Source: Rhynchopus sp. YZ270_cl-10 (Eukaryota; Euglenozoa; Diplonemea; Diplonemida; Diplonemidae). From it: a stretch of DNA of 64,000 bases. Where the stretch lies: contig OZ037933.1 of assembly GCA_964035575.1 (NCBI GenBank), positions 1 to 64,000 of the forward strand, read 5' to 3'. This document shows, in pieces, positions 22,383 to 33,183 of this stretch (positions within the stretch are counted from its first letter, which is position 1; every line of letters begins with the position of its first letter). The notes beneath the pieces were generated by a model. That model was not told the DNA's origin. It did not search any database and was given only the letters and a program-made list of their open reading frames with translations. A program made the position numbers and the translations under genes.

Positions 22383-22595
22383 GTGAAGTGAAGTGAAGTG
22401 AAGTGAAGTGAAGTGAAGTGAAGTGAAGTGAAGTGAAGTGAAGTGAAGTGAAGTGAAGTGAAGTGAAGTGAAGTGAAGTGAAGTGAAGTGAAGTGAAGTG
22501 AAGTGAAGTGAAGTGAAGTGAAGTGAAGTGAAGTGAAGTGAAGTGAAGTGAAGTGAAGTGAAGTGAAGTGAAGTGAAGTGAAGTGAAGTGAAGTG
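22383..22595 (+). repeat. AAGTG pentanucleotide satellite, about 42 copies
   Basis: A perfect uninterrupted array of GAAGT units over 213 bp, bordered by G-rich sequence (GGGGGGG at the right). Because the unit is 5 bp, all frames of one strand stay open, which produces spurious repetitive peptides. Confidence 0.95.
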
Positions 22596-23209
22596 CGAGG
22601 GGGGGGAAAAAAAATAATCGTGGGGGAGCTCATTCCTCGTGTTCACCAATACTGCAAATGGGTTAGGCAAGCAAAGAAGAAAGCGGGCAAATATGAAGCG
22701 TATGACAACACAAGGCAGTCTTGCCCAAAAAAATATTTTTGTACAAAAAAAGTTTGTAAAGAAACCTAAGACGCATGCCCGAGTCAAAACACAAAAAAGC
22801 GTCTGCTGTTATTACGCACGAAGAAACAAAAAAAGACGGGCTAGCTAGGAGGCCTTTTTTTTGTTATCCCAGATCACCGCAGATAGATCACAAACCATAT
22901 GCCCACTTTGCTTCCTCGACCAAAGAGCTCCGGCCGTCTGATGGAAGAAGACTGCGCTATTTCTTTTTATCCACAAAACAATCTAAAGAAAGCTGCGGAG
23001 ATTGAGTCATGAAACCTTACTCCTTAGCAACCATGCTTTTGGACATCTTTGCACAAAACACAACCCCATAAATGTACAACACTTTTAGGGGGTTACCCAC
23101 CCCACCCAAAAATCATATTTTTTCATCCGTTATTTTTGAGGAAACTTTTCACGAATTTTCCTAAAAAGAAAAATGGAGAAACGCAGCAAAGAAAAAAAAT
23201 AGAAGATAA

Positions 23210-24004
23210 TTATGTGGCTGCATGCGCCCCGCCGAGTTGGTCTTTTACGTCGTGGTCGGAGAGCATCCCTTTGGCTTCGTAGACAGCGTTCATCACAACA
23301 CGGTTTGTGGAGATGTTTGTGGATGCGCCACGCAGGTGGATGCAGTTGACACGTGTCTGGTCGGATCCGAAGTTGCCGGTGATGAGGATGGTCAGATCGC
23401 GTACCGCAGCGAACTTAGATGTTCTGTTGATGAGGTGAAAGGTGGAGGGGGTTGAATATTTGAAAAAAAAATGAAGAATTTCAGTTTCTGGTTTTTAGGG
23501 TCTAAGGGGATAACACCAAACATTCACTGAGTTTGCATACTTGAGTGGATACTCCATGTCCCCGAGGGAGTCTCTCTGCAGCTCCAGCTCCTGCACAGCG
23601 TCAGTGTCGTTGGCAGAGTCGAAGTCGAGGTCTGCCTTGTTGATGAAGAGCTTTGCATCCGAGGGTGCTGATGTGTCGTCTCCCTCGGTGCCTCCGACAA
23701 GCGTCAGGCCCTTGATCTTCACGATGTCCGTGAACGGGATGTAGATCAGCAGCTCCTCATCCGCATCTGACTCGATGTAATCCTCAGTGTCGCGCCGCTT
23801 GTCGTAGGGCTTGAACACCTTCCGCAACGCATCTGGCTCGCTGAGGTTGAGTCCACGCACGTTCTCAAGGTCGACGTATGACAACAGAGAGTCACCGATG
23901 ATCACATTCTCAGCCTCCTTGTCATCGTTGGTGTGGTTGCAGTTGTGGTGGCCGTGGCCGTGGCCGCCGTGCTCGTGGTGTTCGTGTCCACAAGGGCCGG
24001 ACAT
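23210..24004 (-). CDS. PITHD1: PITH-domain protein PITHD1, two exons
   Basis: Exon 1 is 24004-23541 and exon 2 is 23423-23210. The 117-nt intron has a GTATGC donor and a CAACAG acceptor. Joining restores the family order MEYPLK/TSKFAAV, where human PITHD1 has a closely similar segment. The protein is 225 residues. It opens with a His-rich stretch (CGHEHHEHGGHGHGHHNC), then SLLSYVDLENVRGLNLSEP, RRDTEDYIESDADEELLIYIPF, VKIKGLTLVGG and, in exon 2, LTILITGNFGSDQTRVNCIHLRG. PITH domains associate with the 26S proteasome or thioredoxin-like proteins. The ATG at 24004 follows a C/T-rich leader. The family call is firm and the exact role is not known. Confidence 0.93.
23424..23540 (-). other. PITHD1 intron
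   Basis: GT-AG intron in phase 2 (GTATGC...CAACAG). It interrupts a Lys codon and is supported by the resumed PITH homology. Confidence 0.85.
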
Positions 24005-24855
24005 TGTGGAGGGGGTGGTGGTGGTGGTGCAGGAGAAGGAGACGTGTCAGGTGTTGGTTGTGTGGAATGTCCCAAAGCTGTGGGGGATTGATAGGTGGGA
24101 TGAATACAGTCGTGTTGTGTGGGATGTGAGGGAAAAGGTAAGGGGGGGTGTGGGAGGGAAACTGCTTTTTTTTGTTTTTGTGACCTGAACCGGAAATCGC
24201 TTTTTTTGCAAGTTGCAGCACAGTGTAATGGTGTATGCTTGGTTGCATTGCCACCCCCTTTGCTCCTTTCACCAGTGTGAACTGGTGTCGGGGCACAAAG
24301 AAGGTGTCCTGAGACAGGGAGGGGAAGGGGGGGAGAATGGGCTCAAAAAAAAAAGGTGAGAAAAAAAGAGCAGTTGCACCTGGCTTCTTGAAGAAGCGGG
24401 TCTTCCCTTGGGGCTACCGCGAAGTGCAATGCGGGCTCGAGAAGTCATTTACAGGCAGCACATCTCACCCCTGGATGTGGCAGCTCTCCCGTGGCAATTA
24501 TTGCACCAGCCCACCAGCCCGACTCCAGGGTTTCCGCCAAGGGGGACCGGGGGGGACCATGGACCCCCCCAATATTTTTCCCAGAAAAATCCGGATTTTT
24601 ACAGGGGTTTGGGGGGGACCATGGTCCCCCCCCCAAGAAATATGGGGTTTTGGGGTTTTGGAGGTTGTAGATGATCCCCCGTGGTCATGCGACCCCACCG
24701 TGCAGAGCATTTGGCTCGCTGTGCCAGAAGAAGTGGAAGAAAAAGGGGGTGGTGCAATCTTTTTAAAAAAGGGTAAAAGTAGCGTACCGTGCGCCTGCGG
24801 CGCTGTGTTGCTAGCTATGTGATATTGATATACTTCCATCGATACTTCCGTGCAT
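24005..24855. other. Intergenic, start of the first gene desert
   Basis: C/T-rich leader of PITHD1 on the minus strand, then homopolymer-rich DNA. A G-rich palindrome centred on CCATGG (about 24612-24634) is repeated nearby at 24552-24570. One copy of the conserved 22-bp GC hairpin motif is at 24782-24803. No gene is seen. Confidence 0.5.
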
Positions 24856-25239
24856 TGTGGAGCGTTTTAGGGTTTGTGGGATGACGCCCGATGACGGCTG
24901 ATGACGCCCGATGACGCACGATGACGGCCGATGACAGCACGATTACGTTTTTTCTTTTTTTGGGTACTGTGTGTGCTGTGTATACTGTGTATACTGTGTG
25001 TACTTGTCCATTTCGGCAAATTGACCCCACCACTGGCCGGACGGATTCCGAAAATGCAAATGCCGGTGTTTAAAAGCTTCACCAAGGATTTCACCGAGGA
25101 AAAAAAAAATTCCCCTAGCACGATGATTCCCGATTATGCACGATTATGCACAATTACTCAGGATTACGCACGATGACGCCCGATGACGGCCGATGACACC
25201 CGATTTAGCGCGATTCACCCCCCCGGAAAACGCTCCACA
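24856..25239. mobile_element. Small TIR element with decamer repeats and shared core
   Basis: The ends are a perfect 13-bp inverted repeat, TGTGGAGCGTTTT and AAAACGCTCCACA. Inside, two blocks of GATGACGCCC-like decamers (24880-24940 and 25118-25200) flank a TGTATACTG minisatellite and the 85-bp shared core (25003-25084, reverse). It has no coding capacity and no clear target duplication. Confidence 0.65.
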
Positions 25240-26368
25240 TTGCCCCTTTTTCTAAGGAGGCTTCGGTGCAAGGGACGGGTAGTTATTACATGTTCCCACT
25301 GCAGCACTGTAATGACTGTAGCACCACCATACAATAGAAAAAGCAAACACCATCACCCTCCACTCTCACAGGACCCCTTACCTTGTTAAGCTTCCACCCC
25401 CGACCTCCAAACAAACCACCTCTACCAGACACACAGCTGTGAAGCTTGACATGGCTGCTATCAAACCTGGTGCACCCTTCGCCTCTCCACTCTGTGGCCT
25501 GCAGGGAGGCGCGCGCGAAGCGCGCGACGACCGCTTTTGAGGGGAGAAAAAATTTTTTTGGGGGGTCTTTTTGATGGTCCCCCCCCAATTCCTGAAACCC
25601 CAAATCCTGGCGGAAACCCTGGACAGGGTCCTCAAGGGGGTGCAAAAAAAATTTTTTGCACCCAAAAAAAAAAAAAAAGAAAAATCGGGGGGGTGCAAAA
25701 AATATTTTTGCACCCCCCCCAAAAAAAAAAAAAAAAGTTTTTTTGGGACGAAAAAAATTTTTTGAGGGGGGATTTCAGGCTTCAGCAGGGATTCTCTGGC
25801 TTTTCGTCAGTACCACAACGGACATAGCCAAGCACCACTCGGTGGCTGTCACACTCACAATGTGTGAAAGTGGTGCCAGGGATGCTCCCTGCGATTGTCG
25901 CCACCTATAGCAGTTCCAGGAAAGCAAGCGAAGTGATTACGTGGAAGTGTATTTCGTTTTATGCATGGGTACTGAGTGTAATTTTCCGCTCGCTGCGCTC
26001 GCGGAGGTACACCTTAAAATTTTTTTCCGCTCGCTTCGCTCGCGGAAAGACACCCCAATGTGAAATAAAAAAACGGGCGCGGGAAAATTTTTTTGAGCCA
26101 ACCACGATTTCACAAAAACCCAAAAAATAGCGTCAGGCCCTGGTTTCCCCATTTTCCCGTGAATTTTCACGCCTCTCCCAACTTTGTCAGGGAGGAGCGC
26201 GCGCGAAGCGCGCGCGACGACCGCTTGTGTGGGGAGAAAGCTCGGAATGGACTTTTCTGAAGGGTTTTGTACAGAAAAATTTTTGCACCCCTAAAATTCC
26301 CACAGGGGGGTGCAGGCTGAGGACCCTGACCCTGGACTCAAAAAAAAAAAAAAAAAAAAAGGGGGGGG
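25240..26368. other. Gene desert segment with GC palindromes
   Basis: Contains very GC-rich palindromes (GCGCGCGAAGCGCGC near 25509 and 26190; CGCTCGCTGCGCTCGCGG near 25987 and a sibling near 26027). Each is followed or preceded by poly-A/T and G/C runs. These look like ends of small foldback elements. No gene is seen. Confidence 0.5.
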
Positions 26369-27671
26369 GTCAGGCACCTCGCTACTTTCTGGGGGGTGTG
26401 TTTACAGTGGGGGGGGGTAGGGGGTACGACTCCAGCCATTTTTTGCGCACGGAAAATTCATTTGGCATTATCTGGTCATCTCCAAGGCAACTGCGGGTGA
26501 AAAACACCCTCAGAGTGGGTCACAGGGGGCCTGTGGGTCGAAAAACGACCCAGAAGCCACCCCAGAATACAAAAAAATGGAAAAAAATAGTGAAAAAACG
26601 GCTTTTTTCACGTTTTGGCCACTTTGGGCAAAATAGCGATTTTTCGAGAAAAAAATCAAAAACCGGGATATTTTTTGACATCACAAAGCCTCCTTTGGCA
26701 CAAATATACCCCAAAAGTGGCCTGTGAGTCCATTCCAACCTGTTTTGGACATATTTGACACTTTTGGAAGTGTTTTTTTGGTGTTTTTAGGTCAAAAAAA
26801 TGCCCAAGACGTCCCCAAGACATCCCCAAGACACTTTGCACACCCCCTGTTACGGTCATATTTTTTTCGTTTTTTTGCCTGAAACCCCCAAAATACCCCT
26901 CCCGGACCCCACATAGTCCCGAATATCCATCACACACCCACTCAGAGTGAGTAGAAGCACCCCAAAAAAAATATTTTTTAAAGCCCTAAAATTGTGCTTC
27001 AGTTTCGGCAGCATCCATGTTGAAGTTGAAGGGCTTTAAAAAATATTTTTTTTGGGGTGCTTCTACTCACTCTGAGTGGGTGTGTGATGGATATTCGGGA
27101 CTATGTGGGGTCCGGGAGGGGTATTTTGGGGGTTTCAGGCAAAAAAACGAAAAAAATATGACCGTAACAGGGGGTGTGCAAAGTGTCTTGGGGATGTCTT
27201 GGGGACGTCTTGGGCATTTTTTTTGACCTAAAAACACCAAAAAAACACTTCCAAAAGTGTCAAATATGTCCAAAACAGGTTGGAATGGACTCACAGGCCA
27301 CTTTTGGGGTATATTTGTGCCAAAGGAGGCTTTGTGATGTCAAAAAATATCCCGGTTTTTGATTTTTTTCTCGAAAAATCGCTATTTTGCCCAAAGTGGC
27401 CAAAACGTGAAAAAAGCCGTTTTTTCACTATTTTTTTCCATTTTTTTGTATTCTGGGGTGGCTTCTGGGTCGTTTTTCGACCCACAGGCCCCCTGTGACC
27501 CACTCTGAGGGTGTTTTTCACCCGCAGTTGCCTTGGAGATGGCCAGATAATGCCAAATGAATTTTCCGTGCGTTTGGTCCCAGCCAAAATGGCTGGTCGT
27601 ATCCCCTACCCCCCCCCCCCCCCCTCTCCCAGATCATGTTTACAGTGCACCTCCGTTAGCGAGGTGCCTGG
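26369..27671. mobile_element. 1.3-kb near-perfect palindrome (foldback element)
   Basis: Arms of about 540 bp (26446-26987 and 27030-27572) are almost identical inverse copies around a 42-bp loop. Weaker inverted homology extends out to CAGGCACCTCGCTA (26371) and TAGCGAGGTGCCTG (27656). No reading frame looks genuine. Parts of the arms resemble the middle of the CCCGAAAT-type elements (ordered blocks CATCTCC..GCAACT and GGGTCA), suggesting a distant common origin. Confidence 0.85.
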
Positions 27672-27923
27672 GGGGTGACAGGAGGTCACACAAGTTATTC
27701 AATCAGGGACTCTGACATTTTTGTTTCTCCACAAAAAAAAGGTGCACCAGGTTGCTCAATTGCGCTGGGATGTTATTTTATTTTTTTTTTTTGCCTTTCT
27801 TGTATCGAAACCACTTGAGACGTTGATACCACCTGGGTGAAGATGTGGGTTTTTTTGTTTGTGAAAGCGCTTTACCGGTACAATCACGAAACCCACTTAT
27901 TTAAATAATAATTTTCCTTTTTT

Positions 27924-28419
27924 GGTGCTTCCCGGGGGGTATGCATTTCACAAATTTTCAATTCAATTCACAACTTTTCACAACTTTTCACAACTATTCA
28001 CCACCCTTTTTTTCTTCGTTGGTGAAGCTTTTAAATGCCGGCATTTGCATTTCCGGAATCCGTCCGGCCAGTGGTGGGGTCAATTTGCCGAAATGGACAA
28101 GTTCTCGTCATTTCCGCACAGTACGCAGTACACAGGTACACAGGTACACCACATCACGTTCTATCTTGTGAATCCCAAAATACCCCTCAATGGGTGGGCC
28201 ACCACCCAACCCAAAAAAAAAACCCCCAAAAAAAATAAAATCAATTCACAACTTTTCACAACTTTTCACAACTTTTCGCACTTTTCACAACTTTTCACAA
28301 TTTTTCACCATTTTTCACCAGCCTTCACAATTTTATAGCGGTTTTCGTGTTGTGAAAATTTGTGAAAACTTGTCACATTTTGTGAAAATTTGTGAAATGC
28401 ATACCCCCCGGGAAGCACC
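27924..28419 (+). mobile_element. GGTGCTTCCCGG element, copy 1 (496 bp)
   Basis: Terminal inverted repeats start GGTGCTTCCCGGGGGGTATG and continue CATTTCACAAATTTTCA. Inside are TTCACAACTT-type repeats, the shared core (28021-28103) and a GGTACACA minisatellite. A second copy lies at 51271-51755 with the same internal order. It has no coding capacity. Flanking duplications are unclear because the left flank is a T-run. Confidence 0.85.
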
Positions 28420-28525
28420 ATTTTTCTTCTTTTTTTTTTGAGAATGAGTTTTTGGGGAAGTGCTTTTTCGAGGTTAGGGCACCACCTAGGGGCCCCGAAA
28501 AAAAAAGTGAAATCAACAGTGTAGT

Positions 28526-29044
28526 CAGGGATATTGCTAACATTCGGGATTTGGGATTTCGTGGGTCGATGGTCAAAAAAAGTACCATAGTACCATAGTA
28601 CCATAGTACCATAGTACCATAGTACCATAGTACCATAGTACCATAGTACCATAGTACCATAGTACCATAGTACCATAGTACCATAGTACCATAGTACCAT
28701 AGTACCATAGTACCATAGTACCATAGTACCATAGTACCATAGTACCATAGTACCATAGTACCATAGTACCATAGTACCATAGTACCATAGTACCATAGTA
28801 CCATAGTACCATAGTACCATAGTACCATAGTACCATAGTACCATAGTACCATAGTACCATAGTACCATAGTACCATAGTACCATAGTACCATAGTACCAT
28901 AGTACCATAGTACCATAGTACCATAGTACCATAGTACCATAGTACCATAGTACCATAGTACCATAGTACCGTGGGGCGATGGTTTATGGAATGGGGGAAC
29001 CCCAAATTCGGTGGGGCGATGGTCGATGGTTAGCAATATCCCTG
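28526..29044. mobile_element. TIR element carrying an octamer satellite
   Basis: A perfect 16-bp inverted repeat, CAGGGATATTGCTAAC and GTTAGCAATATCCCTG, encloses the TACCATAG array. Near the ends are GATGGTTTATGG and GATGGTCGATGGTTAGC, which recur in the element at 47074-47975. Confidence 0.75.
28581..28970 (+). repeat. TACCATAG octamer satellite, about 48 copies
   Basis: An uninterrupted, essentially perfect 8-bp array of 390 bp inside the TIR element 28526-29044. It keeps long open frames on the minus strand that are not genes. Confidence 0.95.
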
Positions 29045-29285
29045 CGGGTGTAGGGCTCATTTAGGGGGTAAAACCCGGTCAGCCTGACCGAGTTTTCACC
29101 AAGACTTAACCGAAACTCGGTCAGGCGCAGTTGAAAGCAGCACGAATTGCTGTCAATGAAGTGCCGAACTCCGCAGTTGGATAACCGAGGAATTCTCACA
29201 TTTCGGAGGTCCCAAATTGAGCTGAGTTGGGAACCCAAATTTGACCGAGGTTTCAGCGAAAACCCCCAAAACCTAAAAAAGCCCT
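29045..29285 (+). repeat. Dispersed repeat, 240 bp
   Basis: Shares ordered blocks with 31768-31910: TGAAGTGCCGA, CCGAGGAATTC, GGAGGTCCCAAATTGAGCT and TTTCAGCGAAAACCCCCAAA. The copies differ by indels. Function unknown. Confidence 0.6.
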
Positions 29286-29533
29286 GGTGAAAACAAAAAC
29301 AAAACAAGAAAATGAAGGAGAAAATTACTTCAAATCAAAGAAGAGAGAAAGTACAAAGGTCGTTTTGACAGATAGATTCAGTCCTGTTTTTTTTTTTGGA
29401 AACTTTTATATTCCTGTCAGGGAACGGAGCATGTACGGTCTTGGAAGCTCCGAGAAATGGAGTCGGTGGGCTCAACATGCACTTTTCCCCTTTGTTGAGA
29501 AAAAGAAAGGAAAATGGGGGAAAGAAATTGAAA

Positions 29534-29925
29534 GTGCAAACGCCTCACTGTTTATTAGCGGACACAGACACTGGGAAAGAAAAGTGATGTCCTGTAGAAC
29601 GCATCAAACAGCCACGAGTAAAGAGTGATTGACACACTCGTGTTAGTTTTTTGTTGTGTCGACAATCACTTCGCTCCAAAAGCGGAACAAAGTTCTGTAC
29701 TCAATGTTGACCGAAGCCTTTGTACTGCAGAAGGTTTTTTTTTTTTTTTTTTTATTGAAACCAGAGGCAATCACTTGACCCTGGTACTGCCTCTGACCAC
29801 GTTTTCTTGTTGTTCTACGTGGGGGTTCCACACCACTCAAAGCAGTGTGAAAATCTGTACCAGGGTATTTGTTTTGAAAACTTGGTTGTATTAGTGTAGA
29901 CACCCGAGGATGAACTCCACTATTG
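29534..29925 (+). repeat. Hairpin cluster F2-G2-A2
   Basis: F2 (29534-29575) is an AGTG...CACT hairpin with a long loop. G2 (29640-29740) begins TTTTTTGTTGTGTCGACAAT and ends in a 20-base T-run. A2 (29875-29923) has leader GAAAACTTGGTTGTATTAG, stem TAGTGTAG/CTCCACTA and loop ACACCCGAGGATGAA. All three face the same way. Confidence 0.7.
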
Positions 29926-30151
29926 TTTTGTTTTGTCTTGTTTAAAATATTTTTTTTTGGGGTATTTGGACCCCCGATCACCTTGTGTTTACTACTTTGA
30001 GAGCTGTTTTAGAGCATTTATTGGTGGTCCGGCACAAGGGGATGGGGGGGTGTAGCAGGTTCGTGTCATTGTGCACAATGGGTGCTGACAGGGTGCAAAG
30101 TGCTATGCAATAAAGAAAAGTGGAATAAATGCCCTACGTGAATACCCATCA

Positions 30152-30270
30152 AAGTGTAAAACGCCTCTCGGACGCAGGCACTAGAAAAACTAGAGTGAAT
30201 AAGAAAAAGAAAGGGTTAAAAGTGCAAACGCCACACATCTACACTCATTGGCGGATGCAGGGCACTGAAA
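30152..30270 (+). repeat. Hairpin repeats F3 and F4
   Basis: F3: AGTGTAAAACGCCTCTCGGA, then CGCAGGCACT. F4: AGTGCAAACGCC... closing GGCGGATGCAGGGCACT. The terminal stem is conserved and the loop varies greatly. Confidence 0.65.
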
Positions 30271-30411
30271 CAAAAGAGGGGGAGACGTGGTGTGAACTGT
30301 GAGGTATGAATGTCACCTCTCCAAAGAGTGAAAGTCATGGTGTGGCTGAAACCAGCAAATTTCACTGCTAAAGAACTGCTAACAAACTGCTAAATAATAC
30401 CCTTTTTTTAG

Positions 30412-33183
30412 GGGTGGTGTATAAAAACATTTCTTTACCTTGGTTTTTCCACTCCCCCTGTTGGCGCGCCTCCACTCTTGCATACCCATGTGTGACCCCA
30501 CCGTTGAACGCAATCGACTCGCTGAGTCAAAAGAACGCACAGAACGGGGCTGGAAAAAATCACGAAAAACGCGTACCGTGCGCCTGCGGCGCCCACAAAG
30601 TGAGTTTTCCCCCTGAGTATGCTGTGTATACTGTGTATACTGTGTATACTGTGTATACTGTGTATACTGTGTATACTGCGGAAATTGACCAAAAACGAGA
30701 ACTTGTCCATTTCGGTGAATTGACCCCACCACTGGCCGGGCGGATTCCGGAAATGCAAATGCCGGCGTTAAAAAGCTCACCAACGAAAAAAAAATTTTTT
30801 TTCCCCAACACCCGTCATACAAGTAAAACGGACGTCACGGAAATGAAAAAAAAATGCTCGACCCACTGCCGTCGTTGCCGTGAAAAATAAAAAAAAACGG
30901 CCGTGAAAAAAAAGCGTACAAAAATTTCACGGCCGTTAAAAAAAAACAACAGCCGTGAAATTTTTGTACAAGTCTTTGAAGGAACACACAGTGAAGTACG
31001 AGAAAAGGCGCCACTCAAGAACCGTCCCACTTGACTTTTACCCCGCGGATAGGCGCAGATAGGAACGTACAGACCAAACCCCACCCATTTCCCCCTATAT
31101 TCCCACAACCCACCTGATTTTTACCCTTGAAGAAAAGGAAGGTAGGGCAGGAGGACCGGTTAAGAAAACTGCGCTGGGTACTGGGTACTCCTTGTAGGGT
31201 CTTGTTGCCTTTTGGCACATGTATTGTGCCCACGGTGTTGTGTGCATGAACGAGGACGGTAAACAACCGCTCGTCAGCCGGCGGCTCGTCAGCCACCTTC
31301 CGTTCAAGAGTTGTGAGCTTACAGTACTGCAGCACACCGTAACCCAAAGGCGTGGCAGAGAGACTCCGCAGAGCGACTCTGGCCTGACCGCTGGCCATTT
31401 ATGCTCCGGGTGCGAGCACCCATCATTTGGGCCAACCTGACCCAGCATTTATATACCCTGCCAGGGTGTATAAAAGAGGGCAGGGGACGAGCCTCTGAGA
31501 GTGACCAGAAATGGCCTCATGAACAAAGTGACCCCGTCACAGCCAGAACGCGACTCGATTGGTCAAACGCCGAAGGAAAAGGAAGCATACAGCACGACGA
31601 AAATAAAAAAGTAGCGTACCGTGCGCCTGCGGCGCAAGCTTGCAGCCACCCTTCTGCGCATTTTTTAGAAATGTTGCGTATCGTGGCTTCGCTTGGGTGC
31701 ATGACCGCCGTTTCTTTTGTGAATGTACTGAGGTTACTGATAATTCGTGTACCACGTGTGCCTGGCACAAATATAAATGAAGTGCCGACCTCCGAGGAAT
31801 TCACACATTCCGCCGGAGGCCCCCAACTTGAGCTAAGGTGGGGACCCGGGCTCGACCGAGTTTGACCGAGTTTCAGCGAAAACCCCCGAAACCTATATAA
31901 TGCCCTGACCTAACCCTAAACGAAAAAATTTAATTCACAGCAAACAGGTGTGAGGGAGAAGAAAAGAAAGTGAACAAAAACGAAAAAACAATGTTTTTCT
32001 GAAATGTGATGTTGTTGGGGTAGGGAGAATAAAACAGTTCCAAGAAAAGCTCCTGCGTCGGTTTTCTTTTGGTTAAAAAAAACATCGGACAAACAGTACA
32101 AGTTCACGGGAGCAAAGGGTGGACCCCTCCCTCTGCGCGTATCTCACCAACGTCGCGAGAAGATCCAGAGGTGCGTGATGCGGTCTATTTTCCGACAAAA
32201 AAGACGGAAGATAGTGTGCGTGACAATGGTGTGCTGATTCTGTCGGAAGATTTTGCACTGTAAGTTGAAGAACACTGCAAATGGTTCAACACAGATGAGG
32301 TTCGTCTCACAGTATTGATGTGTGCTCCACAACGGAAAGCCCATCAAATATGAGAAGAGTACTTTGCTCAAGAACCGGTTACAAGTGCTGAAACACGAGA
32401 AATATGCCACTCTGAAGAACCGGGAGCACGTACAAGTGCTCAGAAATGCCACACGCTCCAACACACAATTAACAGTGGGGTGAAAACGTGGGCGCGAGCC
32501 AGGAGCGCAGGGCACGCAGGTGATGGTTTGGATAAGTCCATTTCCTGCGAGAGTGGAATCCGGTCGAAGTCATAGTGGGAACGGAACAAAGGTTGCAGCT
32601 GAGCTGTTCTCCAGGCGTGAGTGGCAGATTGTTGATACGGAGGCTGTTGTTCAGATACAACCGGTGTCTGAGGATGCTCCCCATCAGACGCTGGAGGTAG
32701 CATCAATATTATCCTTCAGGGCAGTAGGGATAATAGTAGGTTCTACTCACAGTTCGACACACAGTTAGGCCACAGCGACCTGTCAGCAGTTGTGACGGAG
32801 TGGAAACTAGGATCTGAGCGTATAGCATCGCAGGCAGGGCAGGACCACCATAAGTGCTCATTCGTGTCGTCAGCTTCCCGATCGCAGTGGGGCCGATTTT
32901 TTTTTTTTGCACTTTTTATGCTGCTTTTATGCTGCTTTTACCCCCCAAGAATGACTTGGGAGGGATGGGAAGGGGGTCTGGCCCTGTCTACGAACGAAAA
33001 AGAAGAAACAAGCAAAAAGCGTGGAAATATTTCACGGCCGTGATCAAAGCAAAATTTCACGGCCGTTAATTTTTTCAGATTTTCTTCACGGCCGTGACCT
33101 CCCCGACAAAAAAAAATTTTTCCCGTCGTGACGGCCGTTATACTTGTATGACCCGTGGGGAAAAAAATTTTTATACACCACCC
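30412..33183. mobile_element. Composite region bounded by nested inverted repeats
   Basis: An outer perfect 16-bp pair, GGGTGGTGTATAAAAA (30412-30427) and its inverse (33168-33183), surrounds an inner pair (about 30792-30831 and 33128-33170; ACCCGTCATACAAGT-like). Both inner ends carry TTTCACGGCCGTGAAA palindromes. The left part also holds a TGTATACTG minisatellite, the shared core (30701-30780) and a conserved GC hairpin. No transposase is recognisable in the 2 kb between the inner ends. Confidence 0.6.
31215..31490 (+). repeat. Family D repeat, second half
   Basis: Shares ACAACCGCTCGTCAGC, GAGTTGTGAGCTTACAG and CAGCATTTATATACCCTGCC with copies at 19546 and 34366. The last block is a palindrome, TATACCCT...AGGGTGTATA, followed by AAAAG. 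Confidence 0.6.

Larger units (their letters stand above)
22057..23209. other. Intergenic with pentanucleotide satellite
   Basis: Contains hairpins A9 and B2, the AAGTG satellite at 22383-22595, and then about 600 bp of homopolymer-rich DNA with no gene before the 3' end of PITHD1. Confidence 0.55.

Noticed and set aside
22145-22787. Long minus-strand frames rich in HFTSL
   Set aside because: They translate the AAGTG satellite; a 5-bp repeat with no stop keeps every frame of that strand open.
26436-27590. Frames on both arms of the palindrome
   Set aside because: The same peptides appear in mirror image because the arms are inverse copies; none has coding character.
28305-29060. 251-codon frame with YYGTMVLW repeats
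   Set aside because: It translates the TACCATAG satellite and shows no signal, domain or start context.
31900-31920. CCTAACCCTAAA telomere-like string
   Set aside because: Fewer than two units inside a gene desert, with no array on either side.
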